A stretch of 64,000 nucleotides of DNA from Hyphomicrobiales bacterium (GTDB lineage Bacteria; Pseudomonadota; Alphaproteobacteria; Rhizobiales; JACESI01): assembly GCA_039989895.1 (NCBI GenBank), contig JBDXGY010000002.1:181922-245921 (forward strand), given 5' to 3'. Shown here one piece after another: positions 46,451 to 56,871 of the stretch; position 1 is the stretch's first letter; every line of letters begins with the position of its first letter. The translations under genes and the position numbers were made by a program. Under the pieces are notes generated by a model. That model was not told the DNA's origin. It ran no database searches and was given only the letters and a program-made list of their open reading frames with translations.

Positions 46451-47161
46451 TTATGATTTGAGACACCCAACATAGGGGCTAGCGGCGCGTGCGCGGGCGA
46501 TAATTTTCTTGGCTAAACGGTTTAAGCTACGGGTCGGTTTGGCGGGGTTCCGCTTTATGGGACTTGGTAATGTAACGGCTAAAAGAGCGGCTTGCCGGCG
46601 GGTTAATTTCGATGCTGGTACATTGAAGTAATGTTGAGCCGCACCATCAATGCCATAAACGCCCTCATCCCATTCTGCGATGTTGAGATAAATTTCAATA
46701 GTGCGTCGTTTGGACCAAAATAAATCTGCATAAAGTGCAATAGGCAATTCCAGCCCTTTGCGGATGAAAGAGCGGCTGTTCCATAAAAACAGGTTTTTAA
46801 CCGTTTGCATGGTGATAGTGCTGGCGCCGCGCCCTCTGCCGCCTTTTTGGATGGAACTCCAGGCTTTTTTCATTTCAATCCAGTCTACACCATTATGAAC
46901 ACAGTGGCGTGCGTCTTCAGAGACCATGATGGAATAGACAGCGCGAGTAGAAATTTCATCATAGGAAACCCAGTTGCGTTCATAGCCTTTGAGAGTGACA
47001 AGATCTTTGATCATCAACATGGAGACAGGTGGGACAAAAATATAAAGCGGCACGAGAATAAAAGGGAGCGCGATGATAAGGAAACATACCATTATAATGC
47101 GCTTCAAAAAGCGCCTCCATGAGCTGGGGGCTTTTTTTTCTTGATCTATTTTTTTTGACAT
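46451..47161 (-). CDS. mtgA: Monofunctional peptidoglycan glycosyltransferase
   Basis: A 236-residue membrane-anchored GT51 enzyme that polymerises lipid II into glycan chains. It has one N-terminal membrane helix (about 21-43) and the GT51 motifs: VSEDARHCVHNGVDW with the catalytic Glu, GRGASTITMQTVKNLFLW, and KRRTIEIYLNIAEWDEGVYG. It is upstream of rpmF on the same strand and divergent from ispA. Confidence 0.95.
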   Translation of the reverse strand: MSKKIDQEKKAPSSWRRFLKRIIMVCFLIIALPFILVPLYIFVPPVSMLMIKDLVTLKGYERNWVSYDEISTRAVYSIMVSEDARHCVHNGVDWIEMKKAWSSIQKGGRGRGASTITMQTVKNLFLWNSRSFIRKGLELPIALYADLFWSKRRTIEIYLNIAEWDEGVYGIDGAAQHYFNVPASKLTRRQAALLAVTLPSPIKRNPAKPTRSLNRLAKKIIARARAASPYVGCLKS

Positions 47162-47340
47162 ATAGGTGCTTATTTTGAGAAGTCCCTTAAGCGAATGCAG
47201 ATTGCGTCATTATCATCTCTTTAAATAGAGGGTTAGGCTCGTGAATGCAAAAACACGTGATTTATGATCTCGGCCTTGGTGTTTTATACTAATTTGTGGA
47301 ATAAGGACGCAAACGGATAGCGAGGGATTATCAATACATT

Positions 47341-48255
47341 ATGACGTCTTCAACCCAATCTTCTTTCAAGGATCGGCTCTCTCAAGTCGCATCAATCGTT
47401 GAGGCTGACCTCAATGACCTTTTGACCTTCACGCCGCCTGCGGGGATTGGCTGGCCTGATAGGCTCTTTGATGCCATGCGCTATGCAAGTTTAAATGGTG
47501 GCAAGCGGGTGCGCCCCTTTTTGGTCATAGAGACGGCTCGTTTATTTGGGCTTGAAAGTGTGGGTGTTCGTCGTGCGGCGGTCGCGCTTGAATGTATACA
47601 TTGCTATTCACTGGTTCATGATGATCTGCCTGCAATGGATGATGACGACCTTAGGCGCGGTGTGCCGACGACCCATAAGAAATTTGACGAGGCAACAGCC
47701 ATTTTAGCTGGTGACGGTTTATTGACGCAGGCCTTTGTGATCCTCGCTTCAAGTGAAACACATGTTGACCCTGTCATTCAGGCAGAGCTCGTGGCCTGCC
47801 TTGCAACGGCTGCTGGTCCTATTGGTATGGTTGGTGGCCAAATGCTGGATATTGACGCTGAGCATAACGAGAAGAACGAAAAAGAAGTGCGCACTTTGCA
47901 AGCGATGAAAACTGGTGCGCTATTGCGTGTTGGCATTGAGATGGGTGCGATTATTGCCGGTGCCAGCAAAGAAGATCGTGCGAGGCTCGTGCGCTTTGGT
48001 GAAGTAATTGGCCTTACTTTTCAACTAGCAGATGATTTGTTGGATGCAACAGCTGACGCAGAAACCATGGGTAAAGCCACTGGTAAAGATGCTGAACAAG
48101 GTAAGGCAACGCTATTGAGTATCCATGGTATTGGAGGCGTTCGTCGCTTGTTAGATGAACAAGTGTCTGAGGCAGAACAGCTTTTAGCGCCCTTTGGCGA
48201 CAAAGGAGAAACGTTGCGTGAGATGGCTCGCTTTATTGCGCATCGTGCTAATTAA
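47341..48255 (+). CDS. ispA: Farnesyl diphosphate synthase (short-chain polyprenyl synthase)
   Basis: A 304-residue prenyltransferase that adds isopentenyl diphosphate to make farnesyl diphosphate. The first aspartate-rich motif is HDDLPAMDDDDLRRG (D94-D95), the second FQLADDLLDATAD. GGKRVRP near residue 54 binds IPP. The ATG follows a long A/T-rich leader. It feeds quinone and undecaprenyl synthesis, in keeping with ubiG and mtgA nearby. Confidence 0.95.
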   Translation: MTSSTQSSFKDRLSQVASIVEADLNDLLTFTPPAGIGWPDRLFDAMRYASLNGGKRVRPFLVIETARLFGLESVGVRRAAVALECIHCYSLVHDDLPAMDDDDLRRGVPTTHKKFDEATAILAGDGLLTQAFVILASSETHVDPVIQAELVACLATAAGPIGMVGGQMLDIDAEHNEKNEKEVRTLQAMKTGALLRVGIEMGAIIAGASKEDRARLVRFGEVIGLTFQLADDLLDATADAETMGKATGKDAEQGKATLLSIHGIGGVRRLLDEQVSEAEQLLAPFGDKGETLREMARFIAHRAN

Positions 48256-48324
48256 TTTACCGTATTCAATGGATGAATTAAGCGTGCACGAAGAGGTCTT
48301 TTTAGAAAAAGAGAAAGTGCTATT

Positions 48325-48936
48325 ATGGCGAGAATTGAAACACTTGAAGAACTGCGCAGTCTTTACAACACCGTAAAGCCTCATACAGCAAAAAAAGAAC
48401 TCGATGAATTGGATATTCACAGCCGTCGCATCCTTTTGCTCTCGCCGTTTTGTTTGATCGGGTCAAGCGATGGTAAGGGCAATGCCGATGTAACGCCGCG
48501 TGGTGATGCGCCCGGATTTGTACAGGCTTATGACAGCCGTACGCTTCTTGTGCCTGATAGACCTGGTAATAATCGCCTCGATACCTATACCAATATTTTG
48601 ACTAACTCGTCTGTGGGGATGCTGTTTCTCATCCCTGGTATTGGCGAGACATTGCGGATCAATGGGGATGCAGAAATTCGTGATGATGAGGACCTTCTTG
48701 AGCGATGTGCTATTAATGGTCGGTTGCCAAAAACAGTGATGATGGTGTCTATCCAGACAATTTTTATTCACTGTCCCAAATCGATTATTCGTTCGAAGTT
48801 GTGGGATAAAGAGGCCCAAATCAAGCGTGAAGCATTACCAACATTAGGGCAGATGTTACGCGATCAGTCTGGTGTTGTGTCGACGGACGAAAGTGATGAA
48901 GGATTGATTGATCGCCTAAATAAGACGCTCTGGTAG
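48325..48936 (+). CDS. Pyridoxamine 5'-phosphate oxidase family protein
   Basis: A 203-residue protein with a split-barrel flavin-binding fold of the MSMEG_1061 type. Visible parts are FCLIGSSDGKGNADVTPRGDAPGFV and ADGRxNRLDTYTNIL-like PDRPGNNRLDTYTNIL, then MLFLIPGIGETLRINGDAEI. The physiological substrate is unknown; the family probably binds FMN or F420-like cofactors. It follows ispA by 69 bases. Confidence 0.8.
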   Translation: MARIETLEELRSLYNTVKPHTAKKELDELDIHSRRILLLSPFCLIGSSDGKGNADVTPRGDAPGFVQAYDSRTLLVPDRPGNNRLDTYTNILTNSSVGMLFLIPGIGETLRINGDAEIRDDEDLLERCAINGRLPKTVMMVSIQTIFIHCPKSIIRSKLWDKEAQIKREALPTLGQMLRDQSGVVSTDESDEGLIDRLNKTLW

Positions 48937-49075
48937 CTCATTTTGATCACATTTTGATAATAATGGTCACACAAGGTTGTTAGAGTACTATTCGGTAGAG
49001 TTTTGTTAACCAAATACAGCTTTGAGTATGAACCAAGATTAACATTTTAATGTGTTGAGATTCGGAGAACATAAT

Positions 49076-50272
49076 ATGCGACGAACAAACTCTATTTTTG
49101 CAATTGTATTTGCAGTTTTGTTGACACTTTCTAATTTCAGCTTCGTTGAGGTAGCAAATGCGGCGAGCTATCAAGAAAAGCTTTCAGCCTATCGTGCGGC
49201 ATATGCTCAATACCAAAAGCGCGAGAAAAGCTATTGGGCAGCGATTTCTAGAAAGAAAGATATTCGTACAGCCAAACGCCGAGCTGGAAAACCCTTCGTG
49301 CGTGAAGATTATGTGCTATCCCAGCCGCCAAAATATACTGGCCCCAAACGGCCGCGTGATCCAAATGCAGGCCCGATTAAGAAAAAACCACGCAAAAAGA
49401 GCACATTGCCAAGGGCTAATGATCTTCGTGCGGCGATGAAGGATTTATATGGCCATCAGTTGCCAAAGGTTAAAGAAAAAAATTTCAAGCTTGCTTTTGC
49501 CCGTGAAGCTAAACGCGTTGGCATCTCTGCTGAACAAGTAATTGGTGTTTATGCGCTTGAGACAGGCGGATTAGGACCCTTTGATCGCGTATCTGGTGAA
49601 ATCCCTAAAATGGATCGGAAGTGTCGGGTAACTAGTTATGTTGGTCGGCCGCTTTCTACAGCGCTTGGCTATTTTCAACTTCTTACGGCTAATACATCAA
49701 GCACGGTTGCAGGCAATGCGAAGGGGCCGAAAGCTGAACGCTTCGCCAATCGTCTGCGTGCGAAAGCCAAGGAGCATCGTGGCAAGCGTAAGCGGCAGTT
49801 GAAGAAAAAAGCCAAACTGGTGGATCGTATGATTAAAGATATGAATGTTGCGATTTCGCGAATGAATGTGAAAAAGAATAATTGGGCAGAATTCCGCGCG
49901 CTTGGCCGAACTAAACTGGGCCGTGCTATTCATGCACTTAACCTTGATCCTGATATTGGTCCAATGATTCAGATGAGTAAATTGGCGTTTGTGCGCAATA
50001 TTGCGGTCGAAAAAGGCCTTGGCAATGTGCCTAGTGATCGTCTTGAGCTGATGAATCTTGTGGGCTGGCCGCGTGGTGTCAAAATGCTCCAGCCGGTTGC
50101 CTTTGATGTGCCGACCGCCAACTTTATGAGTGCTGCAGAAATCAGAGCTAATCGTTCTGTATTAGGCGATAAGACGGTTGCTGAATCGGTTGCGAAAATT
50201 CGGCGCGTTATTGGCAAGCGTAAGCAAGAATGTGGCTCGCAGGAATTTTTCAAAATGTGGAAGAAGGCTTAA
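49076..50272 (+). CDS. Exported, basic, lysozyme-fold-like protein
   Basis: A 398-residue exported protein. A signal peptide ends at VANAA (about residue 30). The next 90 residues are very basic and proline-rich. From about residue 115 it has a layout like soluble lytic transglycosylases: YALETGG with E162 as the candidate catalytic Glu, then STALGYFQLLTANTSS, which resembles the AxGxxQLxPxTA motif. I infer peptidoglycan cleavage or binding. The start at 49076 puts the signal peptide at the N-terminus; 49052 is an upstream in-frame alternative. Confidence 0.7.
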   Translation: MRRTNSIFAIVFAVLLTLSNFSFVEVANAASYQEKLSAYRAAYAQYQKREKSYWAAISRKKDIRTAKRRAGKPFVREDYVLSQPPKYTGPKRPRDPNAGPIKKKPRKKSTLPRANDLRAAMKDLYGHQLPKVKEKNFKLAFAREAKRVGISAEQVIGVYALETGGLGPFDRVSGEIPKMDRKCRVTSYVGRPLSTALGYFQLLTANTSSTVAGNAKGPKAERFANRLRAKAKEHRGKRKRQLKKKAKLVDRMIKDMNVAISRMNVKKNNWAEFRALGRTKLGRAIHALNLDPDIGPMIQMSKLAFVRNIAVEKGLGNVPSDRLELMNLVGWPRGVKMLQPVAFDVPTANFMSAAEIRANRSVLGDKTVAESVAKIRRVIGKRKQECGSQEFFKMWKKA

Positions 50273-50291
50273 AAGCCTTTTTCACCTATGG

Positions 50292-51167
50292 TTATCGTGT
50301 CGGGATGGGTTCTTCGCCGCGATAATCATAAAATCCGCGATTTGTCTTGCGGCCTAGCCAGCCAGCCTCAACATATTTCACAAGCAACGGGCAGGGACGG
50401 TATTTACTGTCCCCCAGCCCATCATAAAGTACCTGCATAATTGATAGGCAAGTATCAAGACCAATAAAATCTGCAAGTTCCAGTGGGCCCATCGGGTGGT
50501 TGGTGCCAAGCTTCATGGCTTTATCGATTGCTTCAATAGAGCCCACCCCTTCATAGAGCGTGTAAACGGCTTCATTAATCATCGGCATTAAAATGCGGTT
50601 GACGATGAAGGCTGGGAAATCTTCGGAAACGGCTATGGTTTTGCCCAAGCCTTCTACGAATGTGCGACTTTGAGCAAAAGTTTCATCATCTGTTGCGATG
50701 CCACGGATTAATTCAACGAGCTTCATAACTGGTACAGGATTCATGAAGTGAATACCGATGAATTTTTCTGGCCTGTCAGTTGAGGCGGCAAGGCGGGTGA
50801 TTGAAATTGAGGATGTATTTGTTGCTAAAATCGCATCGGGTTTGAGGGTTTTGCAAACCTCTGTGAAGATTTCTGTTTTGATCTTTTCGTTTTCTGTGGC
50901 GGCTTCAATGACCAAATCGCAATCGCCGAGCTCAGCGGGTGTTGTAACCGTGGTTATGTGATTAAGGGCGACTTCTTTTTGTGCTGCTTCCAGTTTGCCA
51001 CTATCAACCTGACGCATCATGTTACGGGCAATATTTTCAAGGGATTTATTGAGGCTTTCAGTGTTGATATCTTGTATCACAACATCATAGCCCGCAAGGG
51101 CAGCCGTATGGGCAATACCAGCACCCATCTGACCTGCGCCAATAACACCAACTCGTTTAATAGTCAT
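50292..51167 (-). CDS. hbdA: 3-hydroxybutyryl-CoA dehydrogenase
   Basis: A 291-residue enzyme that oxidises (S)-3-hydroxybutyryl-CoA with NAD+. The dinucleotide motif is [21 protein letters not shown]; active-site motifs are [24 protein letters not shown] and the [19 protein letters not shown] segment. It follows etfA on the same strand after a terminator-like hairpin, an order usual in the Rhizobiales. Confidence 0.95.
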   Translation of the reverse strand: MTIKRVGVIGAGQMGAGIAHTAALAGYDVVIQDINTESLNKSLENIARNMMRQVDSGKLEAAQKEVALNHITTVTTPAELGDCDLVIEAATENEKIKTEIFTEVCKTLKPDAILATNTSSISITRLAASTDRPEKFIGIHFMNPVPVMKLVELIRGIATDDETFAQSRTFVEGLGKTIAVSEDFPAFIVNRILMPMINEAVYTLYEGVGSIEAIDKAMKLGTNHPMGPLELADFIGLDTCLSIMQVLYDGLGDSKYRPCPLLVKYVEAGWLGRKTNRGFYDYRGEEPIPTR

Positions 51168-51214
51168 TTTAGTCTCAATTTTACACGTGCCAACTTTGAG
51201 ACATCATTGCTGAT

Positions 51215-51259
51215 AAAAAAATGCAGCGCAAGACGTTATCTTGCACCGCAGCATTTTTT
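51215..51259 (-). terminator. Terminator between etfA and hbdA
   Basis: A long, slightly bulged stem with core TGC-GCG-CAAG and a 7-base loop, followed on the minus strand by seven Ts. It lies between the etfA stop and the hbdA start, and the plus strand also carries a T run. It should reduce read-through into hbdA. Confidence 0.8.
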
Positions 51260-51282
51260 GCTCAATGTCGTTAATTCGAAGC

Positions 51283-52221
51283 TCAGCCTGCTTTGATCGC
51301 TGCTTCAAATTCCGGGAGCACATCAAACAAGTCTGCGACAAGACCATAATCAGCAACTTGGAAAATAGGTGCTTCTTCATCTTTATTGATGGCGACGATG
51401 ACTTTGGAATCTTTCATACCTGCAAGATGCTGGATTGCACCTGAAATGCCTGCAGCGATATAAAGGTCTGGGGCGACTACCTTGCCCGTTTGGCCAACTT
51501 GCCAGTCATTCGGTGCGTAGCCTGCATCAACAGCGGCGCGTGACGCACCAACGGCAGCGCCCAGTGCATCAGCAACTGGAATGATAACTTCTTGAAACTT
51601 TTCAGAAGAACCGAGTGCTCGCCCGCCTGAGATGATGATTTTAGCTGATGTCAGTTCTGGACGATCCGAGCTTGATAGTTCGTTGGAGACAAAAGAGGAC
51701 AGAGCGGGGTCTGCCACAGCTGCCACGCTATCAATGCTGGCTGAGCCAGTGCTGGCGACCGCTTGAAAAGAGGACGTGCGCACGGTGATCACTTTGGTTG
51801 CATCGGCTGATTTGACGGTCTGTACGGCATTGCCTGCATAAATAGGCCGTTCAAATGTATCTGGGCTGATGACGGCCATGATTTCGGATATCTGCATCAC
51901 ATCCAAAAGAGCTGCAACACGGGGCAGAATGTTTTTGCCTGTGGTCGTTGCAGGCGCCATGATGGTGTCATAGCTCGATGCCATTGAGACAATGAGATCG
52001 GCCATTGGCTCTGCTAGATGAGCTTCGAGTTCAGCGGCTTCCACCATGAGCACCTTAGTTGCGCCGTCGAGTTTGGCGGCGGCGTCTGCTGCGGCCTTGC
52101 AGCCGTTGCCTGCAACCAGAATGTCAATGTTCGCACCAATGGCGCTGGCGGCGGACATGGCTTTTGCTGTTTCTTCAGAAAGGGCGCCGTTTGAATGTTC
52201 GGCAATTAAAAGTGTTGTCAT
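51283..52221 (-). CDS. etfA: Electron transfer flavoprotein alpha subunit
   Basis: A 312-residue FAD-binding subunit of ETF, which takes electrons from acyl-CoA dehydrogenases to ETF-ubiquinone oxidoreductase. The C-terminal FAD domain is complete: [36 protein letters not shown], and the [14 protein letters not shown] segment. It follows etfB by 23 bases, and the two form the heterodimer. Confidence 0.96.
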   Translation of the reverse strand: MTTLLIAEHSNGALSEETAKAMSAASAIGANIDILVAGNGCKAAADAAAKLDGATKVLMVEAAELEAHLAEPMADLIVSMASSYDTIMAPATTTGKNILPRVAALLDVMQISEIMAVISPDTFERPIYAGNAVQTVKSADATKVITVRTSSFQAVASTGSASIDSVAAVADPALSSFVSNELSSSDRPELTSAKIIISGGRALGSSEKFQEVIIPVADALGAAVGASRAAVDAGYAPNDWQVGQTGKVVAPDLYIAAGISGAIQHLAGMKDSKVIVAINKDEEAPIFQVADYGLVADLFDVLPEFEAAIKAG

Positions 52222-52244
52222 AATTCTTTTCCTCTTATTGCCAG

Positions 52245-52994
52245 TTAAATGACGCTTGCTTCATTTTTGAGTTTATCGACCAGTTCTGCAACAGAGCCAA
52301 CGATGACACCGGCTTCACGTTTAGCTGGCTCCACGGTTTTAACCACTGTGAGGCGAGGCGCTGTGTCGACGCCATAATCGGCTGTGCTTTTCTCGTCTAG
52401 AGGTTTTTTCTTTGCCTTCATAATATTGGGTAGCGAGGCATAGCGTGGCTCATTGAGGCGCAGGTCAGTTGTGATAACCGCTGGCATCTTCACGCTGATG
52501 GTTTGAAGACCACCATCAATCTCGCGGGTTACAGCCGCTTTATCTCCATCAATTTCCAGCTTGGATGCAAAGGTTGCCTGAGACCAGCCCAAGAGGGCTG
52601 CGAGCATCTGGCCGGTCTGGTTGCTGTCATCATCAATTGCCTGTTTGCCGAGAATGACCAAATCTGGACTTTCTTGTTCAACGACAGCTCTGAGAATTTT
52701 AGCGACACTTAGCGGCTCTATTTCATCATCGGTTTTGATCAAAATAGCCCGATCAGCCCCCATAGCTAAGGCAGTGCGCAGGGTTTCTTGACTTTGTTGG
52801 GGGCCAATTGAAACTGCGATAATTTCTTCCGCTTTGCCAGCCTCCTTAAGGCGGATGGCTTCCTCGACGGAGATTTCGTCAAATGGGTTCATGGACATCT
52901 TCACATTGGCTAGTTCAACGCCAGACCCATCAGCTTTGACGCGGATCTTCACGTTGTAGTCGACAACACGTTTTACGGGGACCAGAATTTTCAT
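52245..52994 (-). CDS. etfB: Electron transfer flavoprotein beta subunit
   Basis: A 249-residue ETF beta subunit, which binds AMP and the electron donors. It begins [20 protein letters not shown]; the ETF signature is in [44 protein letters not shown]. The ATG at 52994 has AAGGAAAG upstream, better than the longer frame to 53018. It is first in the etfB-etfA(-hbdA) run. Confidence 0.96.
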   Translation of the reverse strand: MKILVPVKRVVDYNVKIRVKADGSGVELANVKMSMNPFDEISVEEAIRLKEAGKAEEIIAVSIGPQQSQETLRTALAMGADRAILIKTDDEIEPLSVAKILRAVVEQESPDLVILGKQAIDDDSNQTGQMLAALLGWSQATFASKLEIDGDKAAVTREIDGGLQTISVKMPAVITTDLRLNEPRYASLPNIMKAKKKPLDEKSTADYGVDTAPRLTVVKTVEPAKREAGVIVGSVAELVDKLKNEASVI

Positions 52995-53174
52995 GACTTT
53001 CCTTCCAAGGCGCCTCATTCAAAGCTAATTGGCTTTTGGGCAGATTACTTTGTTGTTATCGTTATGTAGTGGCTTCCTTATTAATGGCTTATTTGAGCTT
53101 TTGAGAAAAGTAAAAACTTGAGTTGATGACATGAACCTTATGTCAGCCTTATCTTGGTCTATGTAACAGAGCGT

Positions 53175-53873
53175 TTACTCGGTGAGATCTTTTTGTGTTG
53201 TGCGATCAAACAGTGGCACATGGCGATGTTTAAGAATGACGACTAAAACAGCGCCTGCTGCAATGCCGCCAACATGGGCAATCCAGGAAACCTGACTTTC
53301 AGGATTTGTCAGTAATTGGAATATTTGAAAAGCAACCCAAGCCCCTAAACACCAAAAGGCGCTAATGGGGAGTGGAATTTTACCGAACGCCAAAACCCAA
53401 ACCTTCATGTTGGGGTGTAGAATGAGATAGGCAGCGACGATGCCGGCCACCGCCCCTGATGCTCCTATGAGAGGGCCTTGACTATCGCTGTACAAGACAG
53501 CATGGGCGAGACCTGCTAGCACCGCGCAGGAAATATAGAATATGAAATATTTCGCGTGTCCCATGGCATCTTCAATGTTGTCCCCGAATACCCATAGAAA
53601 GAGCATATTGCCGATAAGGTGCAATGTATCGCCATGAAGGAAGGCATAGGTGATATATGTTAAATCCTCAGGAACCCACACGGCCTCTTGCGGTAAATTG
53701 GCTATATCATTGACGACGGCGGGAATGAGGCCCAGTGAGAGATTGATGGCATCACCATTCTCAGTCTTTTGGAAGGCAAAAAAGATGAAAATATTGACCG
53801 CAATCAAGCTCCAATTGACCCATGAGCGTTTAATATTAACAAGAGGATTGCCATCATAAATTGGTATAAACAT
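53175..53873 (-). CDS. Rhomboid family intramembrane serine protease
   Basis: A membrane protein of about 232 residues. The catalytic serine is in the GASGAVAGIVAAY motif and the histidine in WIAHVGGIAAGAV; HLIGNMLFLWVFGDNIEDAMG is the conserved loop. Rhomboids cut single-span membrane proteins within the bilayer; the target is unknown. The start MFIPIYDGNPL at 53873 agrees with relatives; an upstream frame to 53954 adds 27 residues that are unlikely. Confidence 0.88.
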   Translation of the reverse strand: MFIPIYDGNPLVNIKRSWVNWSLIAVNIFIFFAFQKTENGDAINLSLGLIPAVVNDIANLPQEAVWVPEDLTYITYAFLHGDTLHLIGNMLFLWVFGDNIEDAMGHAKYFIFYISCAVLAGLAHAVLYSDSQGPLIGASGAVAGIVAAYLILHPNMKVWVLAFGKIPLPISAFWCLGAWVAFQIFQLLTNPESQVSWIAHVGGIAAGAVLVVILKHRHVPLFDRTTQKDLTE

Positions 53874-54004
53874 GCGTGATTCAACTATGGGTTCTTGATT
53901 GCTATTGTGGGGCAGATCATGTGTGATGGCGTTTACAATGTAAAGCAAAGCCATTGGCTTGCTATTATTTGATGCAGAAAAAATATTGTGTGCGGGAGTC
54001 TTCC

Positions 54005-55003
54005 ATGAAGCCGGGACTAAAAAATCTTATTACAGATGTTGAGGGCCTTGTTGTTGGTAACGCGCAAAGTGAGAGGCTTAAAACGGGGGTTACAGCGCTT
54101 ATTGGGGATGCGCCTTTTACAGCATCGGTTGATGTGATGGGCGGTGCGCCGGGTGCACGGGATACGGAATTACTTTCTCCTGATAAGTCCGTTGAGAGGA
54201 TTGATGGGCTTGTTTTGTCCGGTGGTTCGGCCTTTGGGCTTGATGCGGCTTCTGGCGTCGTTTCCGCGTTGCATGAAAAAGGGCGAGGGTTTCAAGTTGG
54301 ATCAGCGTTTGTGCCTTTGGTGCCGGCAGCTATCCTTTTTGATCTTGAAAATGGTGGTGATAAAAGTTGGCAGACAAATCCCTATCCGATGCTTGGTTGG
54401 GCGGCCTTTGATGCGGCTAGCGTTGAATTTGATCTTGGTAGCTTTGGTGCGGGCACTGGCGCTTTAACCGGACAACATAAAGGTGGCCTTGGTTCGGCCT
54501 CTCTGGTTTTGGAGAGCGGGATTACTATTGGCGCCTTGGTCGCTATTAATCCTTTTGGTAGTGTGACAACACCTGATGCATCTCATTTTTGGGCAGCTCC
54601 TTTTGAGATAGGTGATGAGTTCGGTGGTAAGGGTGTTGATCCACGATCTGCCCTTTCTGTGCGTCCGACAAGCTTCAAAAATGATGCCTTCAATCCCCAC
54701 GGTAATACCACGATTGCGATCGTCGCAACGGATGCAGTGCTTACAAAAGCACAGGCTAAACGTATGGCTGTTGCTGCTCAAGATGGTATTGCGCGGGCTA
54801 TTGTGCCTGCCCATACACCCTATGATGGTGATTTGGTTTTTTCAGCTGCCACGAATCAAAAGCAGCTCACTGATCCGATGGTTGATTTGCTCGAAATTGG
54901 CCATGCGGCGGCTCTGTGTTTAAGTCGTGCGATTGCGCGTGGTGTTTATCATGCCGCACCCAAACAAGACGATTTGCTGCCGTGTTGGCGCGATACACTT
55001 TGA
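54005..55003 (+). CDS. P1 family (S58, DmpA-like) peptidase
   Basis: A 332-residue enzyme of the DmpA/BapA aminopeptidase family, which self-cleaves to release an N-terminal serine nucleophile. Visible parts are GLVVGNAQ, MGGAPGARDTELL, GLVLSGGSAFGLDAASGV, and HGNTTIAIVATDA, the last including the C-terminal core. The cleavage Ser is probably in the GGLGSASLVLESG segment. The start at 54005 follows GGAG; an earlier frame from 53954 is unlikely. It is divergent from the rhomboid gene. Confidence 0.85.
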   Translation: MKPGLKNLITDVEGLVVGNAQSERLKTGVTALIGDAPFTASVDVMGGAPGARDTELLSPDKSVERIDGLVLSGGSAFGLDAASGVVSALHEKGRGFQVGSAFVPLVPAAILFDLENGGDKSWQTNPYPMLGWAAFDAASVEFDLGSFGAGTGALTGQHKGGLGSASLVLESGITIGALVAINPFGSVTTPDASHFWAAPFEIGDEFGGKGVDPRSALSVRPTSFKNDAFNPHGNTTIAIVATDAVLTKAQAKRMAVAAQDGIARAIVPAHTPYDGDLVFSAATNQKQLTDPMVDLLEIGHAAALCLSRAIARGVYHAAPKQDDLLPCWRDTL

Positions 55004-55023
55004 GCATGCTGGGGGCTAAAGTC

Positions 55024-56838
55024 TTATCCTGCGCGTACTGTTGTCAGGAACTCAGATACTTCCGTGGATAATTTGTCAGCTGTGTTTGATAGCTCATCGG
55101 CTGAGCTTAGCATCTCGTTTGCTGATTGAGCGACAGTATTGGTTGTGCCGCTGATACCCTCGATGTTTTGGGTGACGTTTTTATTGCCTTCAGCGAAAAT
55201 ATGAACATTTTGTGCAATCTCATCTGTGGCTCTTTCTTGCTCTTTAACGGCCTGTGCAATACTGCAAGCAATAGTGTTGAGGTCTTCGATGATAAGAGAT
55301 GTTTGCTCAATCGCTGACATGGAAGATTCGGTTCCTGTCTGGATTTGGGAAATTTGTTCGGCAATTTCAGATGTGGCATTTTCAGTTTGGCTTGCAAGAG
55401 ATTTCACTTCGCTTGCGACCACAGCAAAGCCTTTGCCAGCTTCTCCAGCACGGGCTGCTTCAATGGTTGCGTTCAATGCCAGAAGGTTGGTCTGACCGGC
55501 GATATCTTGAATAAGGCTGACAATAGAACCAATCGCCTCGGCGGTTTTCGCCAGCTTACTTACTTCATTAACAGTCTCTTTGGAGGCTGATGAAACCTCA
55601 ATTGCTTTGTCAGCGGTTTCGGTTGCTTGGCGACCTATTTGCTGAACAGAGGATGCAAGCTCTTCAGCTGCACTTGCAATTGTTTGGATGGTTGAATTGG
55701 ACTCATTTGCTGTTTCCATCACTGCATTCGATTGATTGCTCACATCGCTTACTGATTGGCTCATGGACTGGGCAGTACCACGTTGCTGGCTTGCGCCCGT
55801 AGAAACATTATTGACGATTGTACCAACGCTTTGTTCAAAACGATCGGCCATATCATTCATCATTGCCTTCTGGCGTTCCGCTGCCTGTTCGCGCTCTTGT
55901 GCGGTGGCTGCTTCCAACTGTTTGTTTTCTTCCATGTTGTTTTTGAAAATGTCCATGGCTTTTGAAAGATCACCAATTTCATTGATGCTTGATTTTGGAA
56001 GATCAACACCCAGTTTGCCGCTTGCTAACAAGGAAAGGGCATTGACGGCAGCTTTCAAAGGACGCGCGATCGTAAACATAGACATAGCAACCGCCGCGAT
56101 TGAGAGAATTGTGAGTGCGATGACGACTATCGAAATAATGATTTTGCCTGTTGCTTTATTGTTTGAGACAATATCAGTTTGTTTTGTGTTGAAGCTGTTT
56201 TGCGTAATAGTTTGCAGACTGGCAGACACATTTGTGAGAAATTGCGAGGCGCGTTGCAGGCGATCGATTGTTGCAGCCATGCGAAAGCGTTCTTCAAACA
56301 GATAATTCGTTTTTGCTTCATTTATTTTATCATTAGCCAGAAGTTCATTCGTGCGCTTATGAGAATTGATAGCCAGCTCAAGCAGCTTTGGGACGCTCAC
56401 AGCGCTTCGCAATACATAGTTATATTCACGTATTAAAACATCATCAGCTGTTGCATCAATGGTATTTTGCAGACCTGATAACGCGTTAATGGCTGTGCTG
56501 TAAGCTTCGGTATTTTTTTGTAATTGATTGACCCGCGCAGGGCCCGCTTTTAACGCAGCCTTACTATTTCGCAGGAGTCCGATTTGTTGCTCATTTGCAA
56601 GCGTTGATGAGCTGATAAAAAGCTGATTGGATGTAACAAGCGCAGTTTGGATTTTTGCTTGTGTCTCCATGATGTCAGTTGACTTGCCTGATAGCTCGTT
56701 TAGCGAGGTTACCATTGTGTTCGTTGTGTGCATTGATTGCCAAATCATGCCTGCACCAAGAAGCAATGCGGGCAAAAGGACAAGCATGATAATTCTAAAC
56801 GATAGACCGTTTAATATTAGCTTTTTAGATTTAGTCAT
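55024..56838 (-). CDS. Methyl-accepting chemotaxis protein
   Basis: A 604-residue chemoreceptor. It has two membrane helices (about 15-32 and 237-258) around a helical periplasmic domain of about 200 residues, a HAMP domain (about 260-310), and a signalling domain with the hairpin tip [20 protein letters not shown]. There is no C-terminal CheR-tethering pentapeptide. The ligand is unknown. It starts 33 bases after the stop of a secreted repeat protein on the same strand, and the two are probably co-transcribed. Confidence 0.93.
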   Translation of the reverse strand: MTKSKKLILNGLSFRIIMLVLLPALLLGAGMIWQSMHTTNTMVTSLNELSGKSTDIMETQAKIQTALVTSNQLFISSSTLANEQQIGLLRNSKAALKAGPARVNQLQKNTEAYSTAINALSGLQNTIDATADDVLIREYNYVLRSAVSVPKLLELAINSHKRTNELLANDKINEAKTNYLFEERFRMAATIDRLQRASQFLTNVSASLQTITQNSFNTKQTDIVSNNKATGKIIISIVVIALTILSIAAVAMSMFTIARPLKAAVNALSLLASGKLGVDLPKSSINEIGDLSKAMDIFKNNMEENKQLEAATAQEREQAAERQKAMMNDMADRFEQSVGTIVNNVSTGASQQRGTAQSMSQSVSDVSNQSNAVMETANESNSTIQTIASAAEELASSVQQIGRQATETADKAIEVSSASKETVNEVSKLAKTAEAIGSIVSLIQDIAGQTNLLALNATIEAARAGEAGKGFAVVASEVKSLASQTENATSEIAEQISQIQTGTESSMSAIEQTSLIIEDLNTIACSIAQAVKEQERATDEIAQNVHIFAEGNKNVTQNIEGISGTTNTVAQSANEMLSSADELSNTADKLSTEVSEFLTTVRAG

Positions 56839-56871
56839 GGATACAATATCTCTACTGCTAATGGGCAGGTC

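Noticed and set aside
53127-53145. TGACAT-N7-ATGTCA inverted repeat after the rhomboid gene as an etfB operator
   Set aside because: It is short and about 130 bases from the etfB start, so it may well be chance.
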